A DNA stretch of 64,000 nt from Geopseudomonas sagittaria (GCF_900115715.1 NZ_FOXM01000008.1:1-64000); one strand, 5' to 3'. Positions 10,088-20,970 are shown, counted from the stretch's first letter. The notes: a model not told the origin generated them from the sequence alone. Numbers and translations are program-made.

Positions 10088-10735
10088 ATGACCAGCGAAC
10101 GCCACTATTCCCCCCTGGATCGCGCCCTGTTGCAGGCCGACGCCGCCCTGCGCACCCTGCTGCCGTTCAGCGGCCAGCCGACCCGCCCGTCACCGGCCCT
10201 GCCGCGGGACGAGGTCGCCCTCGACGAGAGCGAGGCGCGGCACGTCTGCGGCCTGATGCGCATCAACCATACCGGCGAGGTCTGTGCCCAGGCGCTGTAC
10301 CAGGGCCAGGCGCTGACCGCCAGGCTGCCGCAGGTGCGCCAGGCCATGGAGCAGGCCGCCGACGAGGAGATCGACCACCTGGCCTGGTGCGAGCAGCGCA
10401 TCCGCGAGCTGGGCGGCCGTCCCAGCCTGCTCAACCCGCTGTTCTACGGCCTGTCGTTCGGCATCGGCGCCACCGCCGGACTGATCAGCGACCGGGTCAG
10501 CCTGGGCTTCGTCGCCGCCACCGAGGACCAGGTGGTCAAGCACCTCGACGAGCACCTGGCCCAGCTGCCGCACGGCGACCAGCGCTCGCAGGCGATCCTC
10601 GAGCAGATGCGCGCGGACGAACTGCAGCACGCCACCGCCGCCCTGGATGCCGGCGGCCTGCGCTTCCCCGCGCCGGTCAAGGCCGGCATGAGCCTGCTGT
10701 CCAAGGTGATGACCCGGGCCACCTATCGCATCTGA
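10088..10735 (+). CDS. coq7: 3-demethoxyubiquinol 3-hydroxylase Coq7
   Basis: Di-iron hydroxylase for the last ring hydroxylation of ubiquinone synthesis, replacing UbiF in pseudomonads; 215 aa. Iron ligands are recognisable as Glu in HTGEVC (E64), the EEIDH motif (93-97) and ADELQHA in the C-terminal half. The ATG at 10088 has a strong GGAGG site. A start at 10058 in the same frame is less likely. Two other ubiquinone genes (ubiI, ubiH) lie at the right end of the window but are not linked to it. Confidence 0.96.
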   Translation: MTSERHYSPLDRALLQADAALRTLLPFSGQPTRPSPALPRDEVALDESEARHVCGLMRINHTGEVCAQALYQGQALTARLPQVRQAMEQAADEEIDHLAWCEQRIRELGGRPSLLNPLFYGLSFGIGATAGLISDRVSLGFVAATEDQVVKHLDEHLAQLPHGDQRSQAILEQMRADELQHATAALDAGGLRFPAPVKAGMSLLSKVMTRATYRI

Positions 10736-10753
10736 ACCAACGGCGCCAGACAC

Positions 10754-10783
10754 AAAAAAGGGCATCCCGCAGGATGCCCTTTT
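10754..10783. terminator. Bidirectional terminator between coq7 and speD
   Basis: An 8-bp GGGCATCC stem with a CGCA loop, flanked by an A-run on the left and TTTT on the right, between convergent genes. Confidence 0.9.
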
Positions 10784-10800
10784 GCGTAGTGCCAAAAATC

Positions 10801-11595
10801 TCAGTGCGGCATGTTGCGACCGTAGAAGATCTCCAGCATCTCGTGGCGCACCCGCTCCTCCACCTGGGCGCGCTGCGCGGCGGACAGGTTGCTGGTGGCA
10901 TCGCCGAACAGGTAGTTGTCCAGGTCGAAGTCCTTGAGCAGCATCTTGGTGTGGAACAGGTTCTCCTGGTACACGTTGACGTCGGTCATCTGGTACGCCT
11001 CCTTGGTGTCGTCGGAGAGGTACTTCTGGATCGAGTTGATCTCGTGATCGATGAAGTGCTTCTTGCCCTCCACGTCGCGGGTGAAGCCGCGCACCCGGTA
11101 GTCGACGGTGACGATGTCCGAGTCGAACGAGTGGATCAGGTAGTTGAGCGCCTTCAGCGGCGAGATCACCCCGCAGGTCGACACGTCGATGTCGACGCGG
11201 AAGGTGGCGATGCCCTCCACCGGATGGATCTCCGGGTAGGTGTGCACGGTGATGTGGCTCTTGTCCAGGTGCGCGAGGATGGTCTCCTTGAGCGGACCCG
11301 GCGACTCCTCGATCTGGCTGTCGGTGGGTTCCACCGGCTGCTCGGAGATCAGGATGGTCACGCTGGCGCCCTGCGGATCGTAGTCCTGGCGGGCGATGTT
11401 GAGGATGTTGGCGCCGATGATCTCGACCACATCGGTGAGGATCTGCGTCAGGCGCTCGGCATCGTAGACCTCGTCGATGTACTGGACGTAGGCCTGCTGG
11501 TCTTCCGGCGTCTCGGCGTAGCAGATGTCGTAGATGTTGAAGCTCAAGGTCTTGGTCAGGTTGTTGAACCCGTGCAGCTTGAGTTTGCTTTTCAC
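10801..11595 (-). CDS. speD: S-adenosylmethionine decarboxylase proenzyme
   Basis: Provides decarboxylated AdoMet, the aminopropyl donor for spermidine. 264 aa, the E. coli-type class. Self-cleavage generates the pyruvoyl group from S113 in the K112-S113-HITVHTYPE context. The start is GTG at 11595 with a GGGGAG site 9 nt upstream. It is a single gene between two terminators, one shared with coq7 and one closing the OsmC gene. Confidence 0.97.
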   Translation of the reverse strand: MKSKLKLHGFNNLTKTLSFNIYDICYAETPEDQQAYVQYIDEVYDAERLTQILTDVVEIIGANILNIARQDYDPQGASVTILISEQPVEPTDSQIEESPGPLKETILAHLDKSHITVHTYPEIHPVEGIATFRVDIDVSTCGVISPLKALNYLIHSFDSDIVTVDYRVRGFTRDVEGKKHFIDHEINSIQKYLSDDTKEAYQMTDVNVYQENLFHTKMLLKDFDLDNYLFGDATSNLSAAQRAQVEERVRHEMLEIFYGRNMPH

Positions 11596-11713
11596 CGTCG
11601 GTTACTCCCCAGGTCGGCGCGGCGCGGCCGCGGTTGTGGCATGCCCGTCAGATGCACGCTGCACCTGCGTAGGACGGCTTGCACCTCTTCGCGTTGGCGA
11701 CTGGCAATGAAGA

Positions 11714-11749
11714 AGGCGCCGCGCCATCCGGGTGGATGGCGCGGCGCCT
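11714..11749 (-). terminator. Terminator downstream of the OsmC-family gene
   Basis: A perfect 16-bp GC-rich stem (AGGCGCCGCGCCATCC) with a 4-nt loop, followed on the minus strand by a T-rich TTCTTCATT. It separates the OsmC gene from speD. Confidence 0.65.
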
Positions 11750-11840
11750 GGAAAAATGAAGCGCAACATTATGCCGATGGCGGCCACGCTCGCCTAGAGC
11801 CTGCCGCCAGTTTGTGACCGGACGGCGATCCCGGCCGCGT

Positions 11841-12263
11841 TCAGCCCAGCTCGACGATCTCGTAGCTGTGGCTGATTTCCACCCCGCCGCGGGCCAGCAT
11901 GATCGACGCCGAGCAGTACTTCTCCGCCGACAGCTCGACCGCGCGCTTGACCTGGGCCTCCTTGAGGCCGCGGCCCTTGACCACGAAACGCAGGTTGATC
12001 CTGGTGAACACCTTGGGCTCGCTGTCGGCGCGCTCGGCCTCGAGGAAGGCTTCGCAGCTTTCCACCGCCTGGCGCGACTTCCTGAGGATGCTGACCACGT
12101 CGAAACTGCTGCAGCCGCCCAGGCCGAGCAGCAGCATCTCCATCGGCCGCACACCCAGATTGCGCCCGCCGCTCTCGGGCGGACCGTCCATCACCACCAC
12201 GTGGCCGCTGCCCGACTCGCCAAGAAACATGGCCTCGCCGGCCCACTGGATGCGTGCTTTCAT
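11841..12263 (-). CDS. OsmC/YhfA-family protein
   Basis: 140-aa member of the OsmC superfamily, whose characterised members reduce organic hydroperoxides. The two redox cysteines expected of the family are present: C51 in GLGGCSS and C117 in EKYCSAS. It is closer to the YhfA-type branch usually found divergent from crp/vfr, whose physiological substrate is not settled. The start at 12263 (MKARIQW) has a GGAG site and matches family length. Confidence 0.88.
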   Translation of the reverse strand: MKARIQWAGEAMFLGESGSGHVVVMDGPPESGGRNLGVRPMEMLLLGLGGCSSFDVVSILRKSRQAVESCEAFLEAERADSEPKVFTRINLRFVVKGRGLKEAQVKRAVELSAEKYCSASIMLARGGVEISHSYEIVELG

Positions 12264-12398
12264 CAGCCTGACTCCATGCTCAAAAAAAGTGCAACAGTCT
12301 AACATAGCCGCGGGGCCGCTCTCTTTCGTCGGTGCTCTGTGACCGGTAGCGCAATTTTCGGCTATTGTCCCCGGGGGGGCTGTTAAGCTGACGCCGCA

Positions 12399-12427
12399 TT
12401 ACTGGCACACTGGCCCACCTATATAAA
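12399..12427 (+). promoter_or_regulatory. Predicted promoter of vfr
   Basis: -35 TTACTG (12399-12404), 17-nt spacer, -10 TATAAA (12422-12427), giving a leader of about 65 nt. A single TGTGA half-site at 12338-12342 could serve autoregulation, but the second half of a Vfr/CRP palindrome is not recognisable. Confidence 0.5.
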
Positions 12428-12499
12428 GACACGATAAAAATACGGACTTGATACTGCCTGTACTATCGGGCTTATTTCCTTAACCTTTAGGGACCGGGC

Positions 12500-13144
12500 A
12501 TGGTTGCTATCAGCCTCACACCAAAGATCAAGAACCTCGACAAGCTGCTCGCGCACTGTCACCGCCGCCGCTACACCGCCAAGAGCACCATCATCTATGC
12601 GGGCGATCGCTGCGAAACCCTGTTCTTCATCATCAAGGGTTCGGTGACCATCCTCATCGAGGACGACGATGGTCGCGAGATGATCATCGCCTACCTCAAC
12701 CCGGGCGATTTCTTCGGCGAGATGGGCCTGTTCGACCGCGAAGGCCACGAGCAGGAGCGCAGCGCCTGGGTGCGCGCCAAGACCGAATGCGAAGTGGCCG
12801 AGATCAGCTATGCCAAGTTCCGCGAGCTGACCCAGCAGGACCCGGAAATTCTCTACACCCTCGGCAGCCAGATGGCCGATCGCCTGCGCAAGACCACCCG
12901 CAAGGTCGGCGACCTGGCCTTCCTCGACGTCACCGGCCGTGTCGCCCGGACTCTGCTGGAACTGTGCAAGCAGCCGGACGCCATGACCCATCCGGACGGC
13001 ATGCAGATCAAGATCACCCGCCAGGAAATCGGCCGCATCGTCGGCTGCTCGCGGGAGATGGTCGGTCGCGTGCTCAAGGCCCTCGAGGAGCAGGGGCTGG
13101 TCAACGTCAAGGGCAAGACCATGGTGGTATTCGGCACCCGCTGA
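12500..13144 (+). CDS. vfr: cAMP-responsive global regulator Vfr (CRP homologue)
   Basis: Transcription factor of the CRP/FNR family, 214 aa as in P. aeruginosa Vfr. The N-terminal cyclic-nucleotide domain contains the phosphate-binding cassette around DFFGEMGLF (about residues 74-82). A dimerisation helix follows, then a C-terminal winged helix with the recognition helix in [15 protein letters not shown] (about 177-191). In P. aeruginosa it binds cAMP and controls type III secretion, type IV pili, exotoxin A and quorum sensing; targets here are unknown. The ATG has an AGGGA site. It converges on trpC across a shared terminator. Confidence 0.96.
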   Translation: MVAISLTPKIKNLDKLLAHCHRRRYTAKSTIIYAGDRCETLFFIIKGSVTILIEDDDGREMIIAYLNPGDFFGEMGLFDREGHEQERSAWVRAKTECEVAEISYAKFRELTQQDPEILYTLGSQMADRLRKTTRKVGDLAFLDVTGRVARTLLELCKQPDAMTHPDGMQIKITRQEIGRIVGCSREMVGRVLKALEEQGLVNVKGKTMVVFGTR

Positions 13145-13162
13145 GCCCCGGCACAGAAACGC

Positions 13163-13190
13163 AAAAGGCCGTCCCTCGGGACGGCCTTTT
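13163..13190. terminator. Bidirectional terminator between vfr and trpC
   Basis: A perfect 13-bp inverted repeat AAAAGGCCGTCCC with a 2-nt centre, giving T-runs on both strands between convergent genes. Confidence 0.92.
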
Positions 13191-13207
13191 GCTTTCGCCA
13201 GTTGAAC

Positions 13208-14007
13208 TCAGCCGGGGAAGAACAACCGGCGCAGCTCCTCGCCGGGTTCCTCGGCACGCATGAACGCCTCGCCGACCAGGAAGCTCCACACGTCGTGGCG
13301 CTCCATCAGCTCGACGTCGCTGCGGGCGAGGATGCCGCTCTCGGTGACCACCAGGCGATCGGCCGGAATGCGCGGCAGCAGGTCGAGGGTGGTCTGCAGC
13401 GACACCTCGAAGCTGTGCAGGTTGCGGTTGTTGATGCCGAGCATCGGGGTGTCCAGTAGCTTGAGCGCGCGCTCCAGCTCGGCGCCGTCGTGCACCTCGA
13501 CCAGCACGTCCAGATTCTGCTCTTTCGCCACCTGCGCCAGATCGACCAGCTGGGCGTCGTCCAGGCAGGCGACGATCAGCAGCACGCAGTCGGCGCCGAT
13601 GGCGCGCGCCTCGACCACCTGGTAGGGATCGATGAGGAAGTCCTTGCGGATCACCGGCAGATTGCAGGCGGCGCGCGCCTGCTGCAGGTAGGCGTTGCTG
13701 CCCTGGAAGAAGTCGACGTCGGTGAGCACCGACAGGCAGGTGGCGCCGCCGGCCTGGTAGCTGGCGGCGATCTCGGCCGGCAGGAACGGGTCGCGGATCA
13801 CCCCCTTGCTTGGCGAAGCCTTCTTCACCTCGGCGATCACCGCCGGCTGGCGCTGCGCCGCCTGCTGCTGCAGGGCGCGGGCGAAGCCGCGCGGCGCGTC
13901 GGCGGCGCGGGCGCGCGCCTCCTGCTCGGCCAGGCTCACCGCTGTGCGGGCGGCGGCGACTTCCTCGACCTTGCGGGCGACGATCTTTTCCAGCACGGTC
14001 GGCACGC

Positions 14008-14011
<4 letters not shown>
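13208..14011 (-). CDS. trpC: Indole-3-glycerol-phosphate synthase
   Basis: Closes the indole ring: converts CdRP to indole-3-glycerol phosphate. A 267-aa TIM barrel, monofunctional (not fused to TrpF as in enterics). Catalytic-lysine motif VKKASPSKG (about 62-70), the RKDF motif on the next strand, and GINNRNL and TESGI at the phosphate-binding end are intact. It overlaps trpD by 4 nt (ATGA), so translation is coupled. It is the last gene of the trp run before the terminator shared with vfr. Confidence 0.97.
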
Positions 14012-15053
<1,042 letters not shown>

Positions 15054-15054
<1 letters not shown>

Positions 15055-15647
15055 CAGCGCACGCCTCCGCTCTGCTTCAAGAAGTTGGCCAGCAGCTCGT
15101 GGCCCTGTTCGGTAAGAATCGATTCGGGGTGGAACTGCACGCCCTCGACGTTCAGCGTCTTGTGGCGCAGGCCCATGATCTCGTCGACCGAGCCGTCTTC
15201 GCGCTGGGTCCAGGCGGTGATCTCCAGGGACGAAGGCAGGCTCTCGCGACGCACCACCAGCGAGTGGTAGCGGGTCACGGTCAACGGATTGGCGAGGCCC
15301 TGGAACACCCCCTGATCACGGTGGAATACCGGGCTGGTCTTGCCGTGCATGGCCACCCGCGCGCGCACCACCTCGCCGCCGAAGGCCTGGCCGATGCTCT
15401 GGTGGCCGAGGCAGACGCCGAGCAGCGGCAGCTGGCCGGCGAACTCGCGGATCACCGCCAGCGACACCCCGGCCTCGTTGGGCGTGCAGGGGCCGGGAGA
15501 AATCACGATGCGCTCGGGATTCAGCGCGCGGATCTGCTCCACGTTCAGCTCATCGTTGCGCACCACCTTGACCTCGGCACCCAGCTCGCCGAAGTACTGC
15601 ACCAGGTTGAAGGTGAAGGAGTCGTAGTTGTCGATCATCAAGAGCAT
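15054..15647 (-). CDS. trpG: Anthranilate synthase component II (glutamine amidotransferase)
   Basis: Class I glutamine amidotransferase that supplies ammonia to TrpE; 197 aa. The catalytic triad is readable: Cys in LLGVCLGHQ (near 79), and His and Glu in FHPESI near the C-terminus. The start at 15647 gives [11 protein letters not shown] with an AGGGG site; an ATG at 15671 in the same frame lies inside trpE's 3' end and is unlikely. The trpE stop is only 13 nt upstream, so the two subunits of anthranilate synthase are directly adjacent here. Confidence 0.96.
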
Positions 15648-15660
15648 GGCGGTATCCCCT

Positions 15661-17139
15661 TCACTCTGCACTTTGTTCGGCCAGGGCCACCGCGCGGAAC
15701 ATCGCGCGGCGCTTGTTGAGGGTTTCTTCCCACTCCAGCGCCGGCACCGAGTCGGCGACGATGCCGGCGCCGGCCTGCACGTGCAGCTCGCCGTCCTTGA
15801 TCACCGCGGTACGGATGGCGATGGCGGTGTCCATGTTGCCGTTCCACGCCAGGTAGCCCACCGCGCCGCCGTAGACGCCGCGCTTGACCGGCTCCAGCTC
15901 GTCGATGATCTCCATGGCGCGGATCTTCGGCGCCCCGGACAGGGTGCCGGCCGGCAGGATGGCGCGCAGGGCGTCCATCGCCGACAGCTCCGGCTTCAGG
16001 TGGCCGGTGACGTTGGAGACGATGTGCATCACGTTGGAGTAGCGCTCGATGACCATCTGCTCGGTGACCTTCACCGAGCCGGTGCTGGCGACGCGGCCGA
16101 CGTCGTTGCGGCCGAGGTCGATCAGCATCAGGTGTTCGGCCAGCTCCTTGCTGTCGGACAGCAGGTCCTTTTCCAGGGCCAGATCCTGCTCCTCGGTCAC
16201 CCCACGCGGGCGGGTGCCGGCGATCGGCCGCACGGTGACCAGGCCGTCCTCGACGCGCACCAGCACCTCGGGCGAGCTGCCGACCACGTGGAAGTCGCCG
16301 AAGTTGAAGAAGTACATGTACGGGGTCGGGTTGATGGTGCGCAGCGCGCGGTACAGGTCGATCGGTGCGGCGGCGAACGGGATCGACATGCGCTGGGAGA
16401 TCACCACCTGCATGCAGTCGCCGGCGAGGATGTACTCCTTGATTCGGCGCACCGCGTGCTCGAAGTCGTCGTGACTGAAACTGGAACGGAACGCCGGCTC
16501 CTTGCCCGGCGGCGCATTCAGGTCGACCCCCAGGCGCGGGGTGATCGGCTGACGCAGGCGCGCCATCAGCGCCTCCAGACGGGCCAGGCCCTGGGCGTAG
16601 GCATCCGCCTCGCTGGGATCGGCGAGGACGATGGCGTGCAGCTTGCCGGCCAGGTTGTCGAACACCACCACGGCGTCGGAGACCATCAGCAGGATGTCCG
16701 GGGTGCCCAGCGGATCGGGATTGGGGCAGGCGCCGAGACGCTGCTCGACGTAGCGCACGCTGTCGTAGCCGAAGTAGCCGACCAGGCCGCCGTTGAAGCG
16801 CGGCAGGCCCGGCAGGGTCGGCACCTGGTAGCGCGCCTTGAACTGCTCGACGAAGGCCAGCGGATCGGCGCAGTCGTGGCTTTCGGTCTCGATGCCGTCC
16901 ACCGTCACCCGCGCCTGGTGGCCGTGCACGCGCAGCACGGTGCGGCTGGGCAGGCCGATGATCGAGTAGCGCCCCCACTTCTCGCCGCCCTGCACCGATT
17001 CGAGCAGGTAGGAGTTGGGGGCGTCGGCCAGCTTCAGGTAGATGGACAGCGGGGTATCGAAGTCGGCGAGGGTTTCGCGGGCAAGCGGAATGCGGTTGTA
17101 GCCGGCAGCGGCCAAGCGCAGGAATTCTTCACGGGTCAT
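15661..17139 (-). CDS. trpE: Anthranilate synthase component I
   Basis: Converts chorismate to anthranilate with ammonia from TrpG; first step of tryptophan synthesis. 492 aa. The LLES motif near residue 45 is the tryptophan feedback-inhibition site. The C-terminal chorismate-binding domain includes the PxGTxxGAPK signature. The start at 17139 has GAGG 7 nt upstream. It is preceded by a probable leader peptide and attenuator and a predicted promoter inside the end of gph, and is followed without a gap by trpG-D-C. Confidence 0.97.
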   Translation of the reverse strand: MTREEFLRLAAAGYNRIPLARETLADFDTPLSIYLKLADAPNSYLLESVQGGEKWGRYSIIGLPSRTVLRVHGHQARVTVDGIETESHDCADPLAFVEQFKARYQVPTLPGLPRFNGGLVGYFGYDSVRYVEQRLGACPNPDPLGTPDILLMVSDAVVVFDNLAGKLHAIVLADPSEADAYAQGLARLEALMARLRQPITPRLGVDLNAPPGKEPAFRSSFSHDDFEHAVRRIKEYILAGDCMQVVISQRMSIPFAAAPIDLYRALRTINPTPYMYFFNFGDFHVVGSSPEVLVRVEDGLVTVRPIAGTRPRGVTEEQDLALEKDLLSDSKELAEHLMLIDLGRNDVGRVASTGSVKVTEQMVIERYSNVMHIVSNVTGHLKPELSAMDALRAILPAGTLSGAPKIRAMEIIDELEPVKRGVYGGAVGYLAWNGNMDTAIAIRTAVIKDGELHVQAGAGIVADSVPALEWEETLNKRRAMFRAVALAEQSAE

Positions 17140-17174
17140 GATCAGCCTCGGGGCCTGGAAAACGGTCGATATGC

Positions 17175-17205
17175 AAACGCGCCGGCGAGCCGGCCAGGGA
17201 CGATG
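17175..17205 (-). promoter_or_regulatory. Possible trpE attenuator hairpins
   Basis: On the minus strand a GCCGGC/GCCGGC stem (17194-17181) is followed by GCG and TTT. The GGCGCG after the stem can alternatively pair with CGCGCC at the end of the leader-peptide reading frame (about 17214-17209). Two exclusive foldings next to Trp codons are what an attenuator needs. The T-run is short, and I have not assigned the full 1:2, 2:3 and 3:4 set. Confidence 0.45.
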
Positions 17206-17250
17206 TCAGGCGCGCCAGCGCCAGCGGGCCAGAGCCTTGATGACCTTCAT
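17206..17250 (-). CDS. trpL: Probable trp leader peptide (14 aa)
   Basis: A minus-strand reading frame MKVIKALARWRWRA ends in a TGA 66 nt before trpE. Trp codons occur at positions 10 and 12, right before the hairpin region, as in a transcription-attenuation leader. GTG codons in frame at 17274 and 17271 could lengthen it to about 22 aa, with one more Trp codon. No strong ribosome-binding site is seen before the ATG. Attenuation of trpE has been reported in P. putida; assignment here rests on codon content and position. Confidence 0.55.
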   Translation of the reverse strand: MKVIKALARWRWRA

Positions 17251-17312
17251 CCACAATTTGCAGGTGACCACCACGATCTGATCTCTTCGGCGGGGTTTGA
17301 ACACGTGCAGGC

Positions 17313-17341
17313 ACACTAGCGCAGCACTGCGCACGAATCAA
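17313..17341 (-). promoter_or_regulatory. Predicted promoter of the trpE leader transcript
   Basis: Minus strand: -35 TTGATT (17341-17336), a 17-nt spacer, -10 TAGTGT (17318-17313). It overlaps the end of gph, so trpE can be expressed separately from rpe-gph. The transcript would start near 17306, upstream of the leader peptide. Confidence 0.55.
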
Positions 17342-18032
17342 CCAACTGGCGCAGATCGTCGAGCACCAGCGCCGGACGCTCCAGGGCGATCGGCTCGCCG
17401 TGGTTGTAGCCATAGGACAGCGCCACGCAGGCGACCCCCGCCGCCTTGGCGGCACGCACGTCGTTGCGCGAGTCACCGACGAACACGGCTTCGCCGGCGG
17501 CGACGCCGGCCTGCTCCAGCACCCAGAACAGCGCGGCCGGATCGGGCTTCTGCTGCGCCAGCGTGTCACCGCCGACGACCCACTGGAAGTAGCCGTCGAG
17601 GCCCTTGTCGGCCAGCAGTTCGGGCAGGAAGCGCGCCGGCTTGTTGGTGATCAGCGCAAGCCGAACCTCGCGCTCGCGCAGCCAGTCGAGGGTCTCGATC
17701 ACGCCGGGATAGACGCGGGTCAGTTCGTGGTTGTCGGCGTAGGCGTCCATGAACAGCGCCAGCGCCTCCGCGGCCACCGTCTCGTTCACCCCGTCGTGGC
17801 GCAGATCGCCGGCCAGCGCGCGGCGCACCAGCACCCGCGCGCCGTTGCCGACCCACAGGCGCACCCGCTCGACGCCGGCCGGCGGCCGGCCGAGGGTGGC
17901 GAGCGTACGGTCCACCGCGGCGGCCAGATCCGGCACCGAGTCGACCAGGGTGCCGTCCAGATCGAACATCGCCAGACGCGGCAGGCGCCCGGCGAACAGT
18001 TCGTGCAACAGGCTCACGCGCGCAGCCGTCAT
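17316..18032 (-). CDS. gph: Phosphoglycolate phosphatase
   Basis: HAD-superfamily phosphatase that removes 2-phosphoglycolate arising from DNA repair; 238 aa. Nucleophile and acid/base aspartates D24 and D26 lie in FDLDGT, with the ITNKP motif II and the VGDSRND motif IV further on. The ATG overlaps the rpe stop (ATGA), so it is coupled to rpe, the standard rpe-gph-trpE arrangement. A related HAD protein, MupP, acts in MurNAc recycling in pseudomonads; the rpe linkage favours gph over mupP. Confidence 0.92.
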   Translation of the reverse strand: MTAARVSLLHELFAGRLPRLAMFDLDGTLVDSVPDLAAAVDRTLATLGRPPAGVERVRLWVGNGARVLVRRALAGDLRHDGVNETVAAEALALFMDAYADNHELTRVYPGVIETLDWLREREVRLALITNKPARFLPELLADKGLDGYFQWVVGGDTLAQQKPDPAALFWVLEQAGVAAGEAVFVGDSRNDVRAAKAAGVACVALSYGYNHGEPIALERPALVLDDLRQLVDSCAVLR

Positions 18033-18703
18033 CCGCGGACCCGGGCCAGCTCGGCACGCATGGCGTCGATCACCGCCTTGTAGTCGGGCTGGTTGAAGAT
18101 CGCCGAGCCGGCGACGAAGGTGTCGGCACCGGCGGCGGCGATCTCGCCGATATTCTGCACGTTCACCCCGCCGTCGATCTCCAGACGGATGGCGCGGCCA
18201 CTGGCGTCGATCAGCGCGCGCGCCTCGCGCAGCTTGTCGAGGGTGCCGGGGATGAACTTCTGCCCGCCGAAGCCGGGATTGACGCTCATCAGCAGGATCA
18301 TGTCGACCTTGTCCATCACGTGCTTCAGGCAGTCCAGCGGGGTGGCCGGGTTGAACACCAGGCCGGCCTTGGCGCCGCCGTCGCGGATCAGCTGCAGCGA
18401 GCGGTCGATGTGCTCGCTGGCCTCGGGATGGAAGGTGATGTAGCTGGCGCCAGCCTCGATGAAGTCGCCGATGATGCGATCCACCGGCTTGACCATCAGG
18501 TGGGCGTCGATCGGCGCGCTGATGCCGTACTTGCGCAGCGCGGCGCAGACCATCGGGCCGATGGTCAGGTTGGGCACGTAGTGGTTGTCCATCACGTCGA
18601 AGTGGACGATGTCGGCGCCGGCGGCGAGGACCTTGTCGACCTCCTCGCCCAGGCGGGCGAAATCGGCGGAGAGGATCGACGGGGCGATGGCGAAGGGCTG
18701 CAT
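18029..18703 (-). CDS. rpe: Ribulose-phosphate 3-epimerase
   Basis: Interconverts ribulose-5-phosphate and xylulose-5-phosphate in the pentose phosphate pathway. A 224-aa TIM barrel with metal ligands in HFDVMD and DAHLMV and the phosphate loop in VNPGFGGQ. The start at 18703 ([11 protein letters not shown]) follows a GAGG site; the frame is open back to 18850 but that extension is not family-like. It is the first gene of the rpe-gph pair leading into trpE. Confidence 0.97.
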   Translation of the reverse strand: MQPFAIAPSILSADFARLGEEVDKVLAAGADIVHFDVMDNHYVPNLTIGPMVCAALRKYGISAPIDAHLMVKPVDRIIGDFIEAGASYITFHPEASEHIDRSLQLIRDGGAKAGLVFNPATPLDCLKHVMDKVDMILLMSVNPGFGGQKFIPGTLDKLREARALIDASGRAIRLEIDGGVNVQNIGEIAAAGADTFVAGSAIFNQPDYKAVIDAMRAELARVRG

Positions 18704-18860
18704 GGATACCTCGGAGCAGGAAGCCGGAAAAGGCAAAGTGTCCTGCTTCGCCGGGCCGCGGGCAAGGGTTGCCGGGCGATTGGTCGGGCCAGCGACCGCC
18801 GCCGCACCCGGAACGGGCGCGGCCGGGGTCATCGTCACCGGCCGCGCCACCCCCTGCGTC

Positions 18861-19688
18861 TCACTCCGGCTGCTGGGTGCGCAGTTTCTCGCTGCGCCCG
18901 CGCAGCCACTCGAGGGTCAGCAGCATCACCACCGAGAAGCCGATCAGCAGGGTGGCGGCGGCGGCGATGGTCGGGCTGAGGTTCTCGCGGATGCCGCTGA
19001 ACATCTGCCGCGGGATGGTCGCCTGCTCGGGGCCGGCGAGGAACAGGGTCACCACCACCTCGTCGAACGAGGTGGCGAAGGCGAACAGCGCCCCGGAGAT
19101 CACCCCCGGCGCGATCAGCGGCAGGGTGACGCGGAAGAACGCGGTCAGCGGCGGCGCGCCGAGGCTGGCGGCGGCGCGCACCAGGTTCTGGTTGAAGCCC
19201 TGCAGGGTGGCGGTCACGGTGATGATCACGAAGGGCACGCCGAGCACCGCGTGCACCAGGATCAGCGACAGGTAGCTGTTGCCCAGGCCCAGCGGGGCGA
19301 AGAACAGGTAGCTGGCCACCGCGACGATCACCACCGGCACCACCATCGGCGAGATCAGGATGCCCATCAGCAGGGCCTTGCCGCGGAATTCGCCGCGGGT
19401 CAGGCCGATCGACGCCAGGGTGCCGAAGGTCATCGCCAGCACGGTGGCGGCCGGGGCGATGATCAGGCTGTTCTTCAGCGCGCGCAGCCACTCGCTGGCG
19501 CTGAAGAACTCCTCGTACCAGCGCAGCGAGAAGCCCTGCAGCGGGTAGACCAGGAAGGTGCCGGAGTTGAACGACAGCGGGATGATCACCAGCACCGGCA
19601 GGATCAGGAACAGCAGCACCAGACCGCAGAGGGTGCGCAGGCTGTAGTACCAGATCCGCTCGACGGGCGACATGTACGGGCTCAGCAT
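18861..19688 (-). CDS. agtD: ABC transporter permease, PotC-like (AgtD-type)
   Basis: Inner-membrane permease of the spermidine/putrescine-like class, 275 aa, with six predicted helices. The EAA-type loop that contacts the ATPase is in [19 protein letters not shown]. The start at 19688 has a GAGGAG site. It closes the minus-strand run ATPase, binding protein, permease, permease. In P. aeruginosa the equivalent block next to rpe (agtABCD, PA0603-PA0606 from memory) imports 4-aminobutyrate and 5-aminovalerate; substrate assignment here is by synteny only. Confidence 0.8.
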   Translation of the reverse strand: MLSPYMSPVERIWYYSLRTLCGLVLLFLILPVLVIIPLSFNSGTFLVYPLQGFSLRWYEEFFSASEWLRALKNSLIIAPAATVLAMTFGTLASIGLTRGEFRGKALLMGILISPMVVPVVIVAVASYLFFAPLGLGNSYLSLILVHAVLGVPFVIITVTATLQGFNQNLVRAAASLGAPPLTAFFRVTLPLIAPGVISGALFAFATSFDEVVVTLFLAGPEQATIPRQMFSGIRENLSPTIAAAATLLIGFSVVMLLTLEWLRGRSEKLRTQQPE

Positions 19689-19701
19689 GACGATTCTCCT
19701 C

Positions 19702-20949
19702 TCAACCCAGGCGCAGGCGGCCGGCGCCGACCAGCCAGTTGTAGATCGCGTAGAACAGCAGGGTGGCGGCCAGCAGCAGGCCACCGAGGGCCGTGGCCAT
19801 GCCCCAGTTGATGGTGGTGTTGGTGTAGAAGGCGACGAAGTAGCTGATCATCTGGTCGTTCGGGCTGCCCAGCAGCGCCGGGGTGATGTAGTAGCCGATC
19901 GACAGGATGAACACCAGCAGGCCGCCGGCGCCGACCCCGGCCAGGGTCTGCGGAAAGTACACGCGCCAGAAGCTGGCGAACGGATGGCAGCCGAGCGACA
20001 CCGCGGCGCGCATGTAGGTCGGCGAGATGCCCTTCATCACGCTGTAGATCGGCAGGATCATGAACGGCAGCATGATGTGCACCATGGAGATGTACACGCC
20101 GGTGCGGTTGAACACCAGCTGCAGCGGCTCGTCGATGATGCCCAGCGCCTGCAGGGTGCCGTTGATCAGGCCGCCCGACTGCAGCAGCACGATCCATGCG
20201 GCGACGCGCACCAGGATCGAGGTCCAGAACGGCAGCAGCACCAGGATCATCAGCAGGTTGCTCTGCCGCGCCGGCAGGTTGGCCAGCAGGTAGGCCAGCG
20301 GATAGGCCAGCACCAGGCAGATGACGGTGATCACCAGGCCCATCCAGAAGGTGCGGGCGAAGATCTCCAGGTAGATCGCCTGGTCCGGGGTGGCCGGTGC
20401 CAGCTCGCCCAGCTCGTCGACGCGATGGTCGAGGGCGGCCAGCAGGTAGTAGGGGGTGACGCCGCTGGCGTTGCGCTGGATCGCCTGCCAGTAGGCCGGG
20501 TCGGCCCAGCGCTCGTCGATGCGCTCCAGCGCCTCGCGCCAGGACGCCGGCTCCTCGGCCAGCGGCAGCACGCGCGCGGTCTTCGCCAGCAGGCTGCGGA
20601 AGCCGGGCAGCTCCATGTTCAAGCGCTTGGACAGATCGCCCAGACTCTTCTGCTCGCGGGCCTGCGCCAGCTCCTCGCCGAACGCCTGATAGACCGGCTC
20701 CGGTGGCAGGCCGCGACCGTCCCAGGCGTCGATCGCCACGACCGTGCGCGGCAGCGCGCCGACCACCTCGGGGTTGTCGATGCTGCGCCACAGCAGCGCG
20801 CCGATCGGCACCAGGAAGGTCAGCAACAGGAAGGCCAGCAGCGGCAGGATCAGCGCCTGCGACTTGAGGCGATTCACCCGCTCGGCGCGCGCCAGACGCT
20901 GCTTGAGGTTCGGGCCGGCGGTGCCGACAGGGGACAGTGCGAGGGGCAT
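19702..20949 (-). CDS. agtC: ABC transporter permease, PotB-like with periplasmic insertion (AgtC-type)
   Basis: 415-aa permease. A first helix (about residues 33-55) is followed by a roughly 150-residue hydrophilic segment, then five more helices carrying the EAA loop (RAAVSLGCHPFASFWRVYFP). The large insertion between helices 1 and 2 lies on the periplasmic side and is a feature of some opine/polyamine-type permeases. The ATG at 20949 has GGAG 8 nt upstream; a TTG two codons earlier is less likely. The downstream agtD start is 13 nt beyond the stop. A terminator-like hairpin precedes this gene. Confidence 0.8.
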   Translation of the reverse strand: MPLALSPVGTAGPNLKQRLARAERVNRLKSQALILPLLAFLLLTFLVPIGALLWRSIDNPEVVGALPRTVVAIDAWDGRGLPPEPVYQAFGEELAQAREQKSLGDLSKRLNMELPGFRSLLAKTARVLPLAEEPASWREALERIDERWADPAYWQAIQRNASGVTPYYLLAALDHRVDELGELAPATPDQAIYLEIFARTFWMGLVITVICLVLAYPLAYLLANLPARQSNLLMILVLLPFWTSILVRVAAWIVLLQSGGLINGTLQALGIIDEPLQLVFNRTGVYISMVHIMLPFMILPIYSVMKGISPTYMRAAVSLGCHPFASFWRVYFPQTLAGVGAGGLLVFILSIGYYITPALLGSPNDQMISYFVAFYTNTTINWGMATALGGLLLAATLLFYAIYNWLVGAGRLRLG

Positions 20950-20970
20950 GGCCAACTCCGCGAATCAGGA

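Noticed and set aside
12338-12353. Vfr/CRP site upstream of vfr
   Set aside because: TGTGA is present but the second half (GCGCA instead of TCACA) is poor; kept only as a half-site remark.
17194-18032. mupP identity for the HAD phosphatase upstream of trpE
   Set aside because: The rpe-gph-trpE linkage is the standard context for phosphoglycolate phosphatase; nothing in the motifs favours MupP.
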